Below are positions 12,056 through 22,981 of a stretch of DNA of 64,000 nucleotides, one piece after another. The DNA comes from Apricaphanius iberus. Lineage: Eukaryota; Chordata; Actinopteri; Cyprinodontiformes; Aphaniidae. The notes under the pieces are model-generated. The model saw only the letters and a program-made list of their open reading frames with translations. It did not search any database and was not told the origin of the DNA. A program made the position numbers and the translations under genes. Every line of letters begins with the position of its first letter. The first letter of the stretch is position 1. The stretch spans positions 2,666,001-2,730,000 of the forward strand of contig JAPXFQ010000494.1 in the NCBI GenBank assembly GCA_028564705.1. Reading direction: 5' to 3'.

Positions 12056-12682
12056 TATATTATTAAAGCTAATTTAAATAATATAAATACCATTGTGTAT
12101 TTTGCATTAAAAGCATTAAGTATCGCAGCTTTTGTTATACAGAAACGCCAGCAATCTCCTAATGTTTATCTGCCTTCAGCATACCAGTGAAGTCAGTGCC
12201 AATGACAAATGTGTACAGTAGAATCAGTGAACCTTTGTGTGGAAAATTCCCTCCTACTTCAACCCACTCATATCATCTTCTTCCTGCATAGATGGAGTCA
12301 AAGAATCAATCCACAGGAAATCTACACTGTTCGCTGAAAGTAGTCAAAACATGGAGCCATCAAGGTCATTTACATCTGGAACCAGCTAGTCTCCCTCTGC
12401 TTTTTAGAGCTGCAAATGCTTCTGTAGCAACTATAAACTTTTTGGTTGCACAGATTACAGTTTCTATTGATATAATTTTTTTTCACTCAAGTCTCCTAAT
12501 GTTTTCAAAGGATACATTAACTTATTTTGATATATGTTTAATGAGCCTCTTCGAAGTCTGAATTCTATACACAATTCGATATGCCTTTTTAGCCAAGACA
12601 CTGCAGGGCAATTAAAATTACTATTACAAGTCAATCAAGTTTTGCAATTTTGAGTCAAAACATGTAACAGATTTTATATATA

Positions 12683-14787
12683 TATTTATTAACTGGCCAT
12701 TTTATTAAGTAACAATGGTCAAGTTTTTTTTTTTCTTAACATGACCAGCAAATCACACAACCATATGGCAAGAACTTAATGCATTCCAAATATAGACATG
12801 GCGAACATAACCTTGCTAAAGCTCAAACTGTGCATCACAACAGTGAAGAAAGGCATTCAAGTGACTTTGAACATGACATGGTTCTTTCTGGAAATGCCAC
12901 ACAACAGCTGAGTTCAGAGGGGATCGGTTAGGCTGGTTCAAGATGATAGGAAAAAGGTTGTTGAGGCGCAAATAACCACTCATCACAACCAAGGTACACA
13001 AATCAGCATCTCTGAATGCTCATGCTGAACTTCTAAACAGATTGGTGACAACAGCACAAGTCACCATCAGGTGCCATTCATGTCAGGTAAGACCAAGAAA
13101 CTGAGGCTAAAATCTGAGTAGGCAGACCTAAACTGGACATATTAGAAAATGCTGCAAGGTCCAATGAGTCTATCACGTATAATTTAGAATGGATGCATCA
13201 TGATTCGGCTCCATAGTTTGGGGGATATTTTTTTTTTGCATTTTCTTGGCCCCTTGATGCCAACTGAACATCATATAAAACACCAAAGCTTGTCCTGTTA
13301 TTACTGACCATGTCCATCCCATTATAACCACAGTGAACAGATCCTCTGATGGCTACTTCTAACAGGATAATACAATATGTCACCAGGTCATCTCAAACAG
13401 GTTTGTTTAGTATCACTGAGTTCACAGTATTCTAATGGTGTCCAAAGTCACCGGATCACAATCCATATACAGGTGAAACTCGAAAAATTAGATTACTGTG
13501 CAAAAGTTAATTTATTTCAGTAATTCAATTTAAAAGATAAAACTAATGTAAAATATAGACTCATTAAAAGAAAAGCAATATTTTCCAAGCCTTTATTTGT
13601 AATATTTTTGATGATTATGATTTACAGCCTAAAAAACCCCAAATTCAAAATCTCAGAAAATTTGGATATTGTGAAAAGGTTCAATATCTTAGGCTCAAAG
13701 TGTCCCAATCTAATCAGTTAATTAGTTGTACTCCTCTTGTCCAGCTGCTCCTGGTCTGTTGCTCACTGTTAGCATGTCATTTGGAAACCAAGGTCCTAGA
13801 GTCTGGGGGAGAATGGAGTGGCACACAATCCAAGATGCTTGAAGTCCAGTGTGAAGTTTCCACAGTCTGTGTTGATTTGGGGATCCATGTCATCTGCTGG
13901 TGTTGGTCCACTGAGCTTTATTAAGTCCAGAGTTGACACAGTCATCTACTAGGACATTTTGGGGCACTTAATGCTTTCTTCCATAGATAAACTTTATGGA
14001 GATGTTGCCTTTATTTTCAACCAGGAGTTGGCACCTGCCCACACTGCCAAAAATACCGAAACCTCGTTCAGTGACCATGGGATTACTGTGCTTGATTGGC
14101 CGTCAAACTAACCTGACCTGAACTCCAGAGAATCAATTGAGCATTGCAATAAGAAAGGTGTGAGACACAAGACCGAACAATGGAGAAGCGCTGAAAGCCA
14201 CTGTTGAAGCATCCAAGTCTTCCATAAAACCTCAGCAGTGCCACAGGCTGATAGCATCCATGCCACACTGCATTGAAGCAGTAACTGATGCAAAAGGAGC
14301 ACACTGAGTACAAATAATGATTATGTTATTCAGAGGTCTGACATTTCTCGATTTAAAATCCTTGTTTTATTGATTTCATGTAATATTCTAATTATATGAG
14401 ATTGTGGGGTCTTCATTGGATGTAAATCATAATCTTCAAAATTATAACTAATAAAGGCTTAAAATATATTACTTTGAATGTAATGTGTCTATATCATAAA
14501 TTACTTTCACATTTTAAGTTGAATTACTGAAAACAATAAAGTGTTGCACAATATTCACTTTCTTGAGTTTCACTTGTTGGACCGTTGGTGCACAGAAGAC
14601 GAAACATGTGAAAGTGCAGGCAACAATCTGCAGCAACTGTGTGGTTTTGGCATGACAATATGGACTAGAACCATTAAAACTATCTTTGGGCAGATTTTTG
14701 ACTTCATGTCATGAATAATTAAGACAGCTATGACAGCAGAACGGGTGTCAAACTCTGCAGTAGCAAGCTGTACCTAATAAAACAGTC
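12683..14787 (+). mobile_element. Tc1-like element, interrupted by another
   Basis: The left end (AACTGGCCATTTTATTAAGT) and right end (TACCTAATAAAACAG) belong to a family common in fish. The interior aligns in order with a decayed plus-strand transposase. At 13470 a second element interrupts it: sequence before (GGATCACAATCCA) and after (GGACCGTTGGTGC) is continuous in the parent family. The right end lies about 125 bp from ccdc50 coding exon 1. Confidence 0.75.
13470..14576 (+). mobile_element. Nested Tc1/mariner-type element
   Basis: A 1107-bp copy whose ends are near-inverted (CAGGTGAAACTCGAAAAATT at left; the right end reads CTTGAGTTTCACTTG). It follows TA at 13468-13469. Decayed transposase words remain around 14030-14140. 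It inserted into the older element 12683-14787. Confidence 0.78.
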
Positions 14788-14912
14788 CTCGTAGCTCTTT
14801 GTGTACAGTTTAATACCAGTTTGGTTTCTTAGCTTGCTGACTACTTCCCATGCACTTGTGGCTCTATCGAGGCTAGGGTGATGTTTTTCAGTGTATGGGA
14901 GTGTGCTTTTAC

Positions 14913-14961
14913 CTTCACGGACACGTGGAAGGTTGGACTGGTCAATCTCCAGCTCTGCCAT
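14913..14961 (-). CDS. ccdc50: ccdc50 coding exon 1 (start codon exon)
   Basis: The exon reads MAELEIDQSNLPRVRE plus one base, then a gtaaaa donor. Human CCDC50 begins very similarly (MAEVSIDQSKLPGVKE). The join to exon 2 at 126-188 restores EVCQTFAVLED. An in-frame stop lies just upstream of the ATG, so this is the natural start. The 5' untranslated part probably enters through an acceptor at 15005-15007 (gtgtcag on the minus strand). The exon is about 125 bp from the end of a Tc1-like element (12683-14787) that lies in intron 1. The gene is transcribed leftward, away from uts2. Confidence 0.88.
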
Positions 14962-15198
14962 CTCTGCTCCCAGTTCTCACTCCTTCATGGTGTTTTAGAA
15001 GACCCTGACACACCACAGATAGGGGGTTTGGGGATATTTATTATGTGAAACAATGAAATGTACTTAATTCCAGCAGGTAACCGAAACAGTGGCAACAGAA
15101 GCAGAAGAGTATATCAAAGTACGTATTTCTAACATTGTCAGCAAACATGTATTTTAAGAAACTAGATATCAATAAAGATACAACTTCAACAAACCTAC

Positions 15199-15600
15199 CA
15201 GCTTCCAGCTTGCTGCCCACAAACAGTGCAGCGTCGTAGCTTATGTGTAGCAGCTTATTCAACAAGTACTCAACATAAGTGTCAACTTCTCCAAGCTCCG
15301 TTCAGTTCCACCTTCCTTCTCCTCCCTCCCTTCCTCTTTCTATTTTTGAGGATCTCAGCAAATTATCCGAGTAGTCACCAGCGCGCCCGATCGTCTCTAA
15401 CGCCTCTACTTGGTGTGAAGCCTTCGGGAAAGCAGCGGTACTTGACCCCGACAGAAACAAAGAGGTGTCGGCTCGGTGAGAGAAACCAGACCGGACAAAA
15501 GTTAGCCAGCAGTCTGTGGGTTGTTCCTTCACAGCTCCTGTTCGCGGAGGGTAGCGGGGGCGGTCATTGAATGGTGCCTTCACGTTCACCTTCAGCCTCC
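15199..15600 (-). promoter_or_regulatory. ccdc50: Probable ccdc50 promoter / noncoding first exon, CpG-bearing
   Basis: Unlike its AT-rich surroundings, about 15370-15570 holds many CpG dinucleotides. On the minus strand a good donor (gtaggt, 15198-15193) follows this block, and an acceptor lies at 15005-15007 ahead of the start-codon exon. A noncoding first exon of roughly 390 bp is therefore plausible. No TATA box is obvious. The block lies between the divergent ccdc50 and uts2 genes and could be bidirectional. The long open frames across it on both strands have no recognisable family and are probably chance products of higher GC. Confidence 0.45.
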
Positions 15601-15772
15601 GAATCTTCGTAATTCAAATTTAATCAGCAGCACCACTGTTTGCTTATAGGCTATTAGTTTGACACGTTCACGTCTGTTTCATTAAATACCCTAGAATACT
15701 AAAGTGGAACACTAGAATCTTAAACATCTATTGTAATATTTATATTAAGGGTACTGACGAATAAAATCCAGA

Positions 15773-15806
15773 ATGTCTACAGAGACAGTTGAATCAAACA
15801 CGGCAG
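15773..15806 (+). other. Candidate plus-strand first coding exon
   Basis: A start codon with A at -3 opens MSTETVESNTA plus one base and runs into a strong donor (cag|gtaagt) followed by a poly-T run. It sits about 200 bp from the CpG block and faces away from ccdc50. I found no matching downstream exon before uts2, so the gene is unidentified. A vesicle SNARE start (VAMP family) was considered, but no VAMP core follows. It may be a distal alternative exon of uts2 or chance. Confidence 0.2.
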
Positions 15807-15809
15807 GTA

Positions 15810-18050
15810 AGTTTTTTTTTTTTTTTTTGGTTCTCACATGTACAATAAAGTTTTGATTATTTTACTTTCAGTTTATAAATACCTTTCTCCCATCACATCT
15901 TAAATGGTATGTTAATTATTAGTCCTAATACCCCAGCTACTCAAGTGTCTTTAGATGGAGTCTAATAGTTAAGATGTCAAAAAAACATTACCATTACATT
16001 TCTTCAGACAAAATCAGTAAAAGCCTAAAAAACTTCCATTTTACAAATAGTTTAATGTTAAAACTTGTTAAAAACTAACCTCACATTTAGTGTAGAGATT
16101 ATAGAAATAGGCCCTAATACAAGGAACTGTTTTAGACCGGGTTAAATCTGTAGGCTATTTGGTACTTTACTACTACTATATTGAAAGCTTAAAGCCTAAG
16201 CCTATATGGTTTTCAGGCCACGTCTGTAGTTTCAAACTGGGATATAAAAGGATCAAAGAGCATCAGCTTCAATAGAAATGTCACCCTTCTCTCTAGATTA
16301 TACTGTCTCCAGTTAATACTTTCCTAAAGAAAACGTTGCCCTCTAGTGGCTGTTGTAAATTCAACAAGCACGGAGCCGAATTGTGTTAGGAAGTCATATA
16401 AAAAAGTAAATAAATTAATGTTTCATAGTCTTGTTTGGGTTATGCAGACGCTCTCCCCCACCAGTGTAAACAAATGACAAAAGCAGAGATTGTATGTCTC
16501 ACAACAACCTTGTGCTATTCCTCATGTCATTGAAATTAGAACCAATTTCATTGTAACATTAATGAAAGTGATTAGGGTCCAGCCCTGCTTAAAATGTTTC
16601 TGCGAAATTCTCTGTACTTCTTGTTTTCTGTGCAGAATGTTCTTGTTAAATTTGAAGGTTGGAATCAAACTATTTACACAGAACTGTAGTCACCTGTTTT
16701 GTCTGATCATTTTGAAAGCCCCCCCAAAAATCCTACTGGAGCAGAAAGATTGGGGTGCATAGAGCAAAAAAAAAACTTCTAGTGGGAAACCAGAAATTAT
16801 TAACCAAATATGTTTGTATTTTTGAAATTCTTCATCTGTTCTGTAATGTGGTGTCCCACAAGGTTCAGTTCTTAGCACCATCTTTATCAATTTGTGTCTG
16901 GCCACTATTACATTTACCATTTGTTAACTAACTATTCTGAGCATTTAGCTTTGTTTAAAATTTTAAATATGACAAAATTGTCATATTGTGATATTATGAA
17001 CATCACAACCAAGCATCAGACATATAACAGTTAAAAATCTAACAATGATTTAGTGAATTAAGATAAAGTCTGAATTTATGTAAACACATATATTTAATTT
17101 TGCAGCTCAGAAACAGAGCCAAAACTAATATGTGCAATTTAAGAAAATCTAGATTACTGACTATTAGTAGAGTACATTTGCTATGAGATTAAATGTTGCC
17201 AGTGAACACTAATTGTAGTTTAGCTGGTATTTAACTTGCCAAGGATTAAATCCAATGCTCTTTATCTGTCCACATTATCAGATCAGTTCAGTTTTTGAAT
17301 ACATAAGTACTACCAATAATAAATACAGAAATTCCATGCACAGGTACAAAATGTAACTAGCTGTCTTTTAGCTTTCTTATGAATAACAAAACTGTCTATC
17401 CAACCACTATCCAACCAAATTGGATACACTTATAAAAGTTTGATTTATTGTTTGACTTAGTAAAGGAGAAAGCAGAGATGTAACATCACACAGCCTTTCT
17501 AAGCTTCTAAATATTTTGCATCAATCAGTCTGAATTAGTGGCCTGTGGAAAATCTCTTTCTTGAATTGACTTAAAATGTCAGACAGCTCATAGAACTGAG
17601 GGTTATGAGCATTTGAGCCTGCCCTGAACCTCTGATGAAGTAATTATTTTAGTTTATTAGAATCTCTTTCTGCTTTATATGCAACAAGGTTTAGGAGTCA
17701 GATGACCTAAGAATTAACATGAAGATGGAAGTGATTCGTCTGTACCTTTTGTATGCCACCTGCTCGCCGGTGATGTTGGTGACATGGCAATCTACGCACC
17801 TGCTTTAATAACATGTATAAACCCTGTAAAATGGCTTAATCAAGCCAAAGAGCTGGGAAAAAAAAGATTGGTGGATTGGAACATGGCATAGTCCGGTGTC
17901 TTTCTATTGCATCTATAAATCACCTATGTCTCCCTTTTGATTTATACAAGCTTGAGCGGATGTGACTCGGTGTATTGCTGATGGCTGTTGCAACAAATAA
18001 AAGTGTGTGTGCATGTGACACGCCACTGAGGAGTAGACTCCAGCTGGAAG
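15810..18050. other. Intergenic / upstream region of uts2
   Basis: About 2.2 kb of AT-rich sequence without recognisable exons or a clear transposon end. It should hold the distal uts2 control region. A homopolymer T run begins at about 15811, next to the candidate exon donor. Confidence 0.5.
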
Positions 18051-18058
18051 TATATAAA
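18051..18058 (+). promoter_or_regulatory. uts2: uts2 TATA box
   Basis: TATATAAA lies 96 bp upstream of the uts2 start codon. This predicts transcription start near 18083 and a short 5' leader of about 65 bases. Compact TATA promoters are common in neuropeptide genes. Confidence 0.7.
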
Positions 18059-18146
18059 ACAGCTGGGGCCACGGAGCATTTAAAAGTCTTCATCAGAGGA
18101 CCTCTTTGCAAATCAGAACTACATCCCACAACAGCCTCAGACAGTA

Positions 18147-18252
18147 ATGAAGTGCAACCATCTCTTCTCCTGCGCCTTTGTGCTTTTGGCTTCTGGCACA
18201 CTGCTGGCCCACCCCATTACAGAATCAGCTGAGATGCCCTATCCAGGACTAG
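18147..18252 (+). CDS. uts2: uts2 exon 1: urotensin II precursor, signal peptide
   Basis: This is the first of four coding exons (18147-18252, 18607-18732, 18896-18939, 19930-20043) that join in frame to a 129-residue prepro-urotensin II. The exon encodes 35 residues plus one base. It begins with MKCNHLF, then a hydrophobic stretch (CAFVLLASGTLLA) typical of a signal peptide, with likely cleavage after Ala21. The donor is gtgagc. Urotensin II is a secreted cyclic peptide made in the teleost caudal neurosecretory system and in spinal neurons. It acts on the G-protein-coupled UTS2R in osmoregulation, vascular tone and body-axis straightening. The gene is head-to-head with ccdc50 and tail-to-tail with camta1. 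Confidence 0.9.
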
Positions 18253-18606
18253 GTGAGCAGAGGATCATTTCTCTATTATTATTTCTTATGAAAAATAATC
18301 CATCAATTAAGATATGTAATTAGCATTTTCCATCATACAATTACAGCACACATTTAAAGATTAATGACAGCACAGTCTTTACCTGGAGCTATAGAATAAT
18401 TACCTGAGTGCTGCATTGCTCAGCAGTGATTATCTGCCAAAGTTAATATGAAAATGGGGGTGTTTCTATTAATGCATAAATCATTATGTGCTAGAAGTGA
18501 CTAATTGTCAATTTGGAGGAAATGGTCACTATTTAAGCTTATTGTTTATGTTTTTCTTAGATTTGGTCAACTTCTCTTGTTTATTTATTTTTATTTTTGT
18601 CCTCAG

Positions 18607-18732
18607 CGTCACTGGAGGATCGAGTTATAGGCACGCTGGAAGATGAGTCTCTTCCTGAACAAACTTTTATTCCTCAGAATGGTGCTGGTATCAGATATTC
18701 CACTTTTATGTCTGGAGAAGATAACAGAGATG
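18607..18732 (+). CDS. uts2: uts2 exon 2: propeptide
   Basis: This 126-bp exon is bounded by a pyrimidine-rich tcctcag acceptor and a gtaaga donor. It encodes an acidic propeptide beginning ASLEDRVIGTLEDES. Both junctions are phase 1. Propeptide sequence is poorly conserved among urotensin genes, so the assignment rests on splice sites, frame and position. Confidence 0.88.
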
Positions 18733-18895
18733 GTAAGAATAACTTTTAAAATTTGTAGTAATGTGTAACAAATGATTTTTTAAAGAAATTTTCACGTACT
18801 CAAAATATGGCAATCAGGGAAACAATTCAAAGGCAAGATAATAGGCAAGAGATATCTTGAATAGTTTTAAATTCTAATCTCTTCTCATCCCTCAG

Positions 18896-18939
18896 GTGTC
18901 AGGACAACAAGTCTGCTGCCAAGAGGAGTCAAAAGAGAG
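18896..18939 (+). CDS. uts2: uts2 exon 3: propeptide
   Basis: This 44-bp exon lies between a ccctcag acceptor and a gtgtgt donor. It encodes GVRTTSLLPRGVKRE and converts the phase from 1 to 0, which is what exon 4 needs. The KR pair is a possible prohormone-convertase site. The donor is slightly weak, but the frame and position fit. Confidence 0.82.
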
Positions 18940-19059
18940 GTGTGTGATTTCAAACATTTACATGATAAAAGTCAAACAGAGAAATACAATAATCCCAGAC
19001 ATCGAATCTTTAAATATGATGTCACTTTACAAATCATTAACTAAACTGCATTTTGCTTA

Positions 19060-19840
19060 CATTTTGTGAGGGACAAACACAAAATGGATTATTATGAAGT
19101 TAAAGAAAAATGAAACATGATTTATGAAGAAAAAAAATACTATGAACACCTTAAAGTGTGATGTGCATTTGTATTCACTACACTTTGTAACTGCAAGTCT
19201 TTTTTAGCAGTATTGCACAAATATGTCAAATTTCTCTAATTCTCTATTGCAAAATAACATAATTACTCAGTTATATTGGATGGATGGTGTAAGGAGTTGA
19301 CTTGGCCACTAAAGCATGGGAATACTATTTGATTCGAAAGAAAAGCATCATCCACCATCTCTCATCATTTGGTCGATGTGTTAGCAGGAATCAGCAATTT
19401 TAGTTTTGATTGAACAGAACTGTATGAAATGTTCAAAGCTATAGATTTTGTTTTTAAACCTAACTTTAACTGCTTTAGATTTCTCTCCAAATGTATTCTT
19501 AACCTCACTGGTGTGTTCCCTAGTCTCTTTGATGCTTTAACTAATGTTTTCTAACAAATACTTTTATACTGAAATTAACAAATGAGGTGAATCTTGAAGT
19601 TGCACTAGATTATATTCATTGGTACCAGAGAAGCATGAATACTGTACAAATGCAAGCCACACGTTTCCAGATCATTGATTGCAAAAATGTTAGTCAAACA
19701 AGTATCCTTTTTCATGCACCTTACATTTGCGCATGGCTTTCTATTGGTCTATCCCATGCAATTCCTTAAAATTAATTCAAGGTATTAATTACTAAAGTAA
19801 CAAAATCTGGAAAGATTCAAGCAGTATGAATATTGTGATA
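19060..19840 (+). repeat. Decayed Tc1-like remnant in uts2 intron 3
   Basis: Two diverged blocks (about 19060-19240 and 19640-19840) resemble the flanking noncoding ends of common fish Tc1-like elements. Examples are a stretch about peptide-free text 'gtgatgtgcatttgtattca' and the later 'tctattggtctatcccatgc'. The terminal repeats are too eroded to define ends. Confidence 0.5.
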
Positions 19841-19929
19841 ATGTGCTGTAATTGTTGCTCAAAACTGTGCTACATTCATACATTATGCATGGAATAATTG
19901 ATATCTAACTATTATATCCTTTCTTTAAG

Positions 19930-20043
19930 GTCTTACTGGAGAAACAAAGTCTTCTGAAACCTTACAGCCGCTTGTGGGGCATCCATAAACAGTTCAGGAA
20001 GAGAAATGGAAATTCGGAGTGTTTCTGGAAGTACTGTGTCTAA
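19930..20043 (+). CDS. uts2: uts2 exon 4: mature urotensin II
   Basis: The exon encodes 37 residues and a TAA stop. It ends [15 protein letters not shown]. Cleavage after the basic RKR triplet would release the 12-residue peptide [12 protein letters not shown]. Its CFWKYC ring, closed by a disulfide, is the invariant receptor-binding core. The acidic Glu just before the first Cys is typical of urotensin II rather than the related peptide URP, which has Ala there. The acceptor is ctttaag. Intron 3 (18940-19929) holds an old Tc1-like remnant. Confidence 0.95.
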   Translation, partial: VLLEKQSLLKPYSRLWGIHKQFRKRNGNSECFWKYCV

Positions 20044-20322
20044 AAATCAACAATTAACTGGCATTTTTGCCTTACAGAAAAAGCAGTGCTTATTCTAACG
20101 GAAAATATATGTTTGACACAAACTTAAGGAGCAGACACAACAAATAGCAAACACCATACATGTATAAATGACATGTTTCCAAGGCTCAAGCATTACACTT
20201 TGAGTTAATATACTGTAGGATTTACTTCTAAACTTTTTGAAATTCCGTGAACAGATGTGTTGAAATCTTTTTATGTTAAAACATAATCTTAGATGTAAAA
20301 CACAAATGTTATTAAGAATAGA

Positions 20323-20328
20323 AATAAA
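20323..20328 (+). terminator. uts2: Candidate uts2 polyadenylation signal
   Basis: This is the first canonical AATAAA after the uts2 stop, 280 bases downstream. It would give a short 3' untranslated region, as usual for urotensin genes. Another AATAAA lies near 20635. Confidence 0.5.
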
Positions 20329-20343
20329 AAAATTATCATAAAT

Positions 20344-22980
20344 GAACTTTTTCTTGGTAATTGTTTTTAACTTTACAGGTACTGGTAAGAAATTGGGGCA
20401 ATTATAATAGAAGTAAAGGATGAAGCAAAATGACATAGCAAATTGGATTCTCGAGTTTTCTTCATTTTTACCTTTTTTTATTATTTTACAGCAGAAAGAA
20501 TATAAAGCATTCATAAAACATCTTCCATATTTTAAGGGCAATTCAAAATGTTTTGCATGGCTTCAGCAGCAGAAATCTCTTTTTTTTAAACATATCCATT
20601 GAGTCAGTGACGCTTGTACATGCACAATTACAAAAATAAAACTTACAAACAAGGAAAGGGAAGAAAAAGGAGGAAAGCATAACACATTAGGAGAACCAAG
20701 AGAAGATGAACATTTTCTAAGGGTGGGGAGAGGAGAAAACTTGGATCACATAACAGGGAAAGACAGAGAGAAACACAGCTATAGAGGAGAGGAAAAGAGA
20801 TCTAACACTAGTTCACATGCAAAGTGTCGAGGACCCATGACTTTCTATCAAAGCAGGGCCATTTTTTATTCTCTTCAGTTTGGAATTGATGAAAACGTGC
20901 AATTCTGTAAAGGGTGCCATATAATTGCTGTCAATAAACTACTGAATGCTTGTCTTGCAATACTGGCATTTGCATAAAGAGTAAGTCGACTAAATGTGTC
21001 CAGTCATTTTAAACTTTGCTACGCCTGTAGGGCTCCACAAAATAGTTTCTTTATTGCTCCGTGTCAACGCGTCGATCATACTGCAAAATTGGTTTCTGTT
21101 CTGTTGCCCTGATGTGCCTACCTTTCTGTGGTTTTTGGGTGCTTTGGAAAAAGGAAGAGGAGGAAAGGCAGATTCTCAGGTCAATTCGCAGAACATTTTA
21201 AAACTGATCAATGCTGTGTGCTAAACAAGTGTGCCTATCACCCCACTTAAAAATGGCAGTAAAAACAAGATTTGTAGTTGCAGTTTTTATAGAACTACAT
21301 CTAATCTTAAATACCCTCTACAATGTGTCCCTTATATAAATAAAAGGCCTAAAGAATAAAACAGGTTTTCATAAAATAAGTAATTCATCTCGAGGAGCTA
21401 CACATCGATTGACTCTGTTTCAGGGTTCCACCTTTTCAAGGTTACTGAAAGGAAATTTATTGTGATGTTGAACTTTAAAGATTCTATAATGAAACCTTTG
21501 GTTCCATATTTTTTATTTTTTAACTATTTGTATTTTCAGTTTTGTCATCCTCTGATGTGAAATGCATGTCCTGCCCTGTTTCCTCCTCCCCATTTTGGCA
21601 CCCTGAGTAAATTACAAAAGGGAGGTTAACCAACATTAATGCCTATGTGTCCATATTTCCTTTAAGTGAATTTGGTGGTACATTGACTGAGTCAAAATGA
21701 ACAATAGAAAGCAAATAAAACATCTTAGAAACCTGTTGCGAAGTATAACCGTCCTCATGCTCTGCTATGAAAACATCCGTCGCTACCAAGTACTGATCAT
21801 TGGTTTAATATGCAGGTTTGCCTTCCCTACAATCACAGTTTCCCCTTCTATAATACAGCTGCTTACTGTTTTGCAAACATGTCTTAATCAGTTCTATCTG
21901 ACTACCATTCAAAAGAAAATAAGCATGCTATAGGTGCAGCTTGGTCACCCAGTTAACTATTTTACCATGCAAGCATTATAAATCCTTTTCCCACCTCTTT
22001 CCCAAAACATTGCATTTGCTATGCATTCTAACCACAAGCTAGAGGAGCGCAAGGCAGCAAACCCCAATCGTGGCATTTCTAAAAAAGTCAAGCTGTTCCA
22101 GTAGAAAATGGTTGAGGCAGAAAAAATTAAAATAAAGCCATAATGTGGACAAGTTTGAGTGCTCTAATTATAATGTGCAGGGGAGTAAGCATAATGGTAA
22201 AAATGCAGTGATCATGTGGCTTACTCCTTCAATAGGGTATACTGAATGCATCCTGCCAGTGGTTTTATGAGGACATGAATAGGCACTTTCTACATAAACA
22301 CTGCAAATAACGTGACTTGGAAAATCAGACAACCAGTCATTCCAGGACATCAAATCAGAAAAAACATCTTTATACCCTAATAATTTTAAACATAAATAAA
22401 TAAATAAATAAATAATCAAGTTTTCCAGTGGCACTTGGCTGAATTTTCACATGTTTGGATACAGAGCACACTTTCTGGTAGAAGTATTTTTAATAAGAAT
22501 TAGACAGCAGCCAATAGGCACCTACAAAAACTAATTGTTTCTAAACATCCTATCCCTGTTATTTTGATATTGTCCAGTGTTTCATAAGAGAGGCTAGTGC
22601 TATAATTTACACACAATATATTACAGTCATTAGCTTATTGATATTTTCACTGACATGTCTGAGATTTTCCAGTGCTGTCCTACAATTACTTGAGCATCTT
22701 TGAGAGTTTATATTGCAGATGTGCATTCATAGAAACAGTTGTGCAGTTTGCCACCTGATTTCAACTCCTTTTTAATACAGTGGATCATAAAATTGTACAC
22801 TCCCCTGTTTAAAAACCAGGTTTGGGTGATGTAAAAAATTAGACCATTTGGTATTATCCCTAAACTTTTCCTACGTCTAATGTGACCAATGTCCAGCAAA
22901 GTTCAACTGAAAAACATTCTATGAATGTGAACAACATTAGACCCATACTTTTTTTAAGTTGGCTAAATTTTGATTTTAAT
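20344..22980. other. uts2-camta1 intergenic sequence
   Basis: AT-rich sequence with a short AAAT-type microsatellite (22392-22416) and no convincing coding exon. The longest frames (for example at 20095-20541 minus) have no family resemblance. A very long camta1 3' untranslated region could reach into it, but nothing seen here shows that. Confidence 0.45.
22392..22416. repeat. AAAT-type tetranucleotide microsatellite
   Basis: A short run of ATAA units lies in the uts2-camta1 gap. Confidence 0.85.
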
Positions 22981-22981
22981 A

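Larger units (their letters stand above)
189..14912 (-). other. ccdc50: ccdc50 intron 1 (14.7 kb)
   Basis: This is the GT-AG intron between the two ccdc50 exons. It holds most repeats of the left end, listed separately: TTAA-type MITEs, a hAT MITE, a SINE-like retroposon, an intact DD38E element, a decayed Tc1 copy and a nested Tc1 pair. Between them, about 2.8-4.2, 7.6-8.3, 8.75-11.1 and 12.06-12.68 kb, I see AT-rich single-copy-looking sequence without convincing exons. The open frames there are short and lack family similarity. Confidence 0.75.

Noticed and set aside
15226..15589. Overlapping open frames of 114 and 95 codons on both strands
   Set aside because: They fall on the CpG block, have no recognisable domain and no splice support; best explained by promoter/5' leader sequence.
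15773..18050. A vamp3 gene starting at 15773
   Set aside because: Human UTS2 lies near VAMP3, but no SNARE core motif is found in the following 2.3 kb.
20095..20541. 148-codon minus-strand frame
   Set aside because: Low-complexity, hydrophobic and cysteine-rich translation of AT-rich DNA just after uts2; no family or splice evidence.
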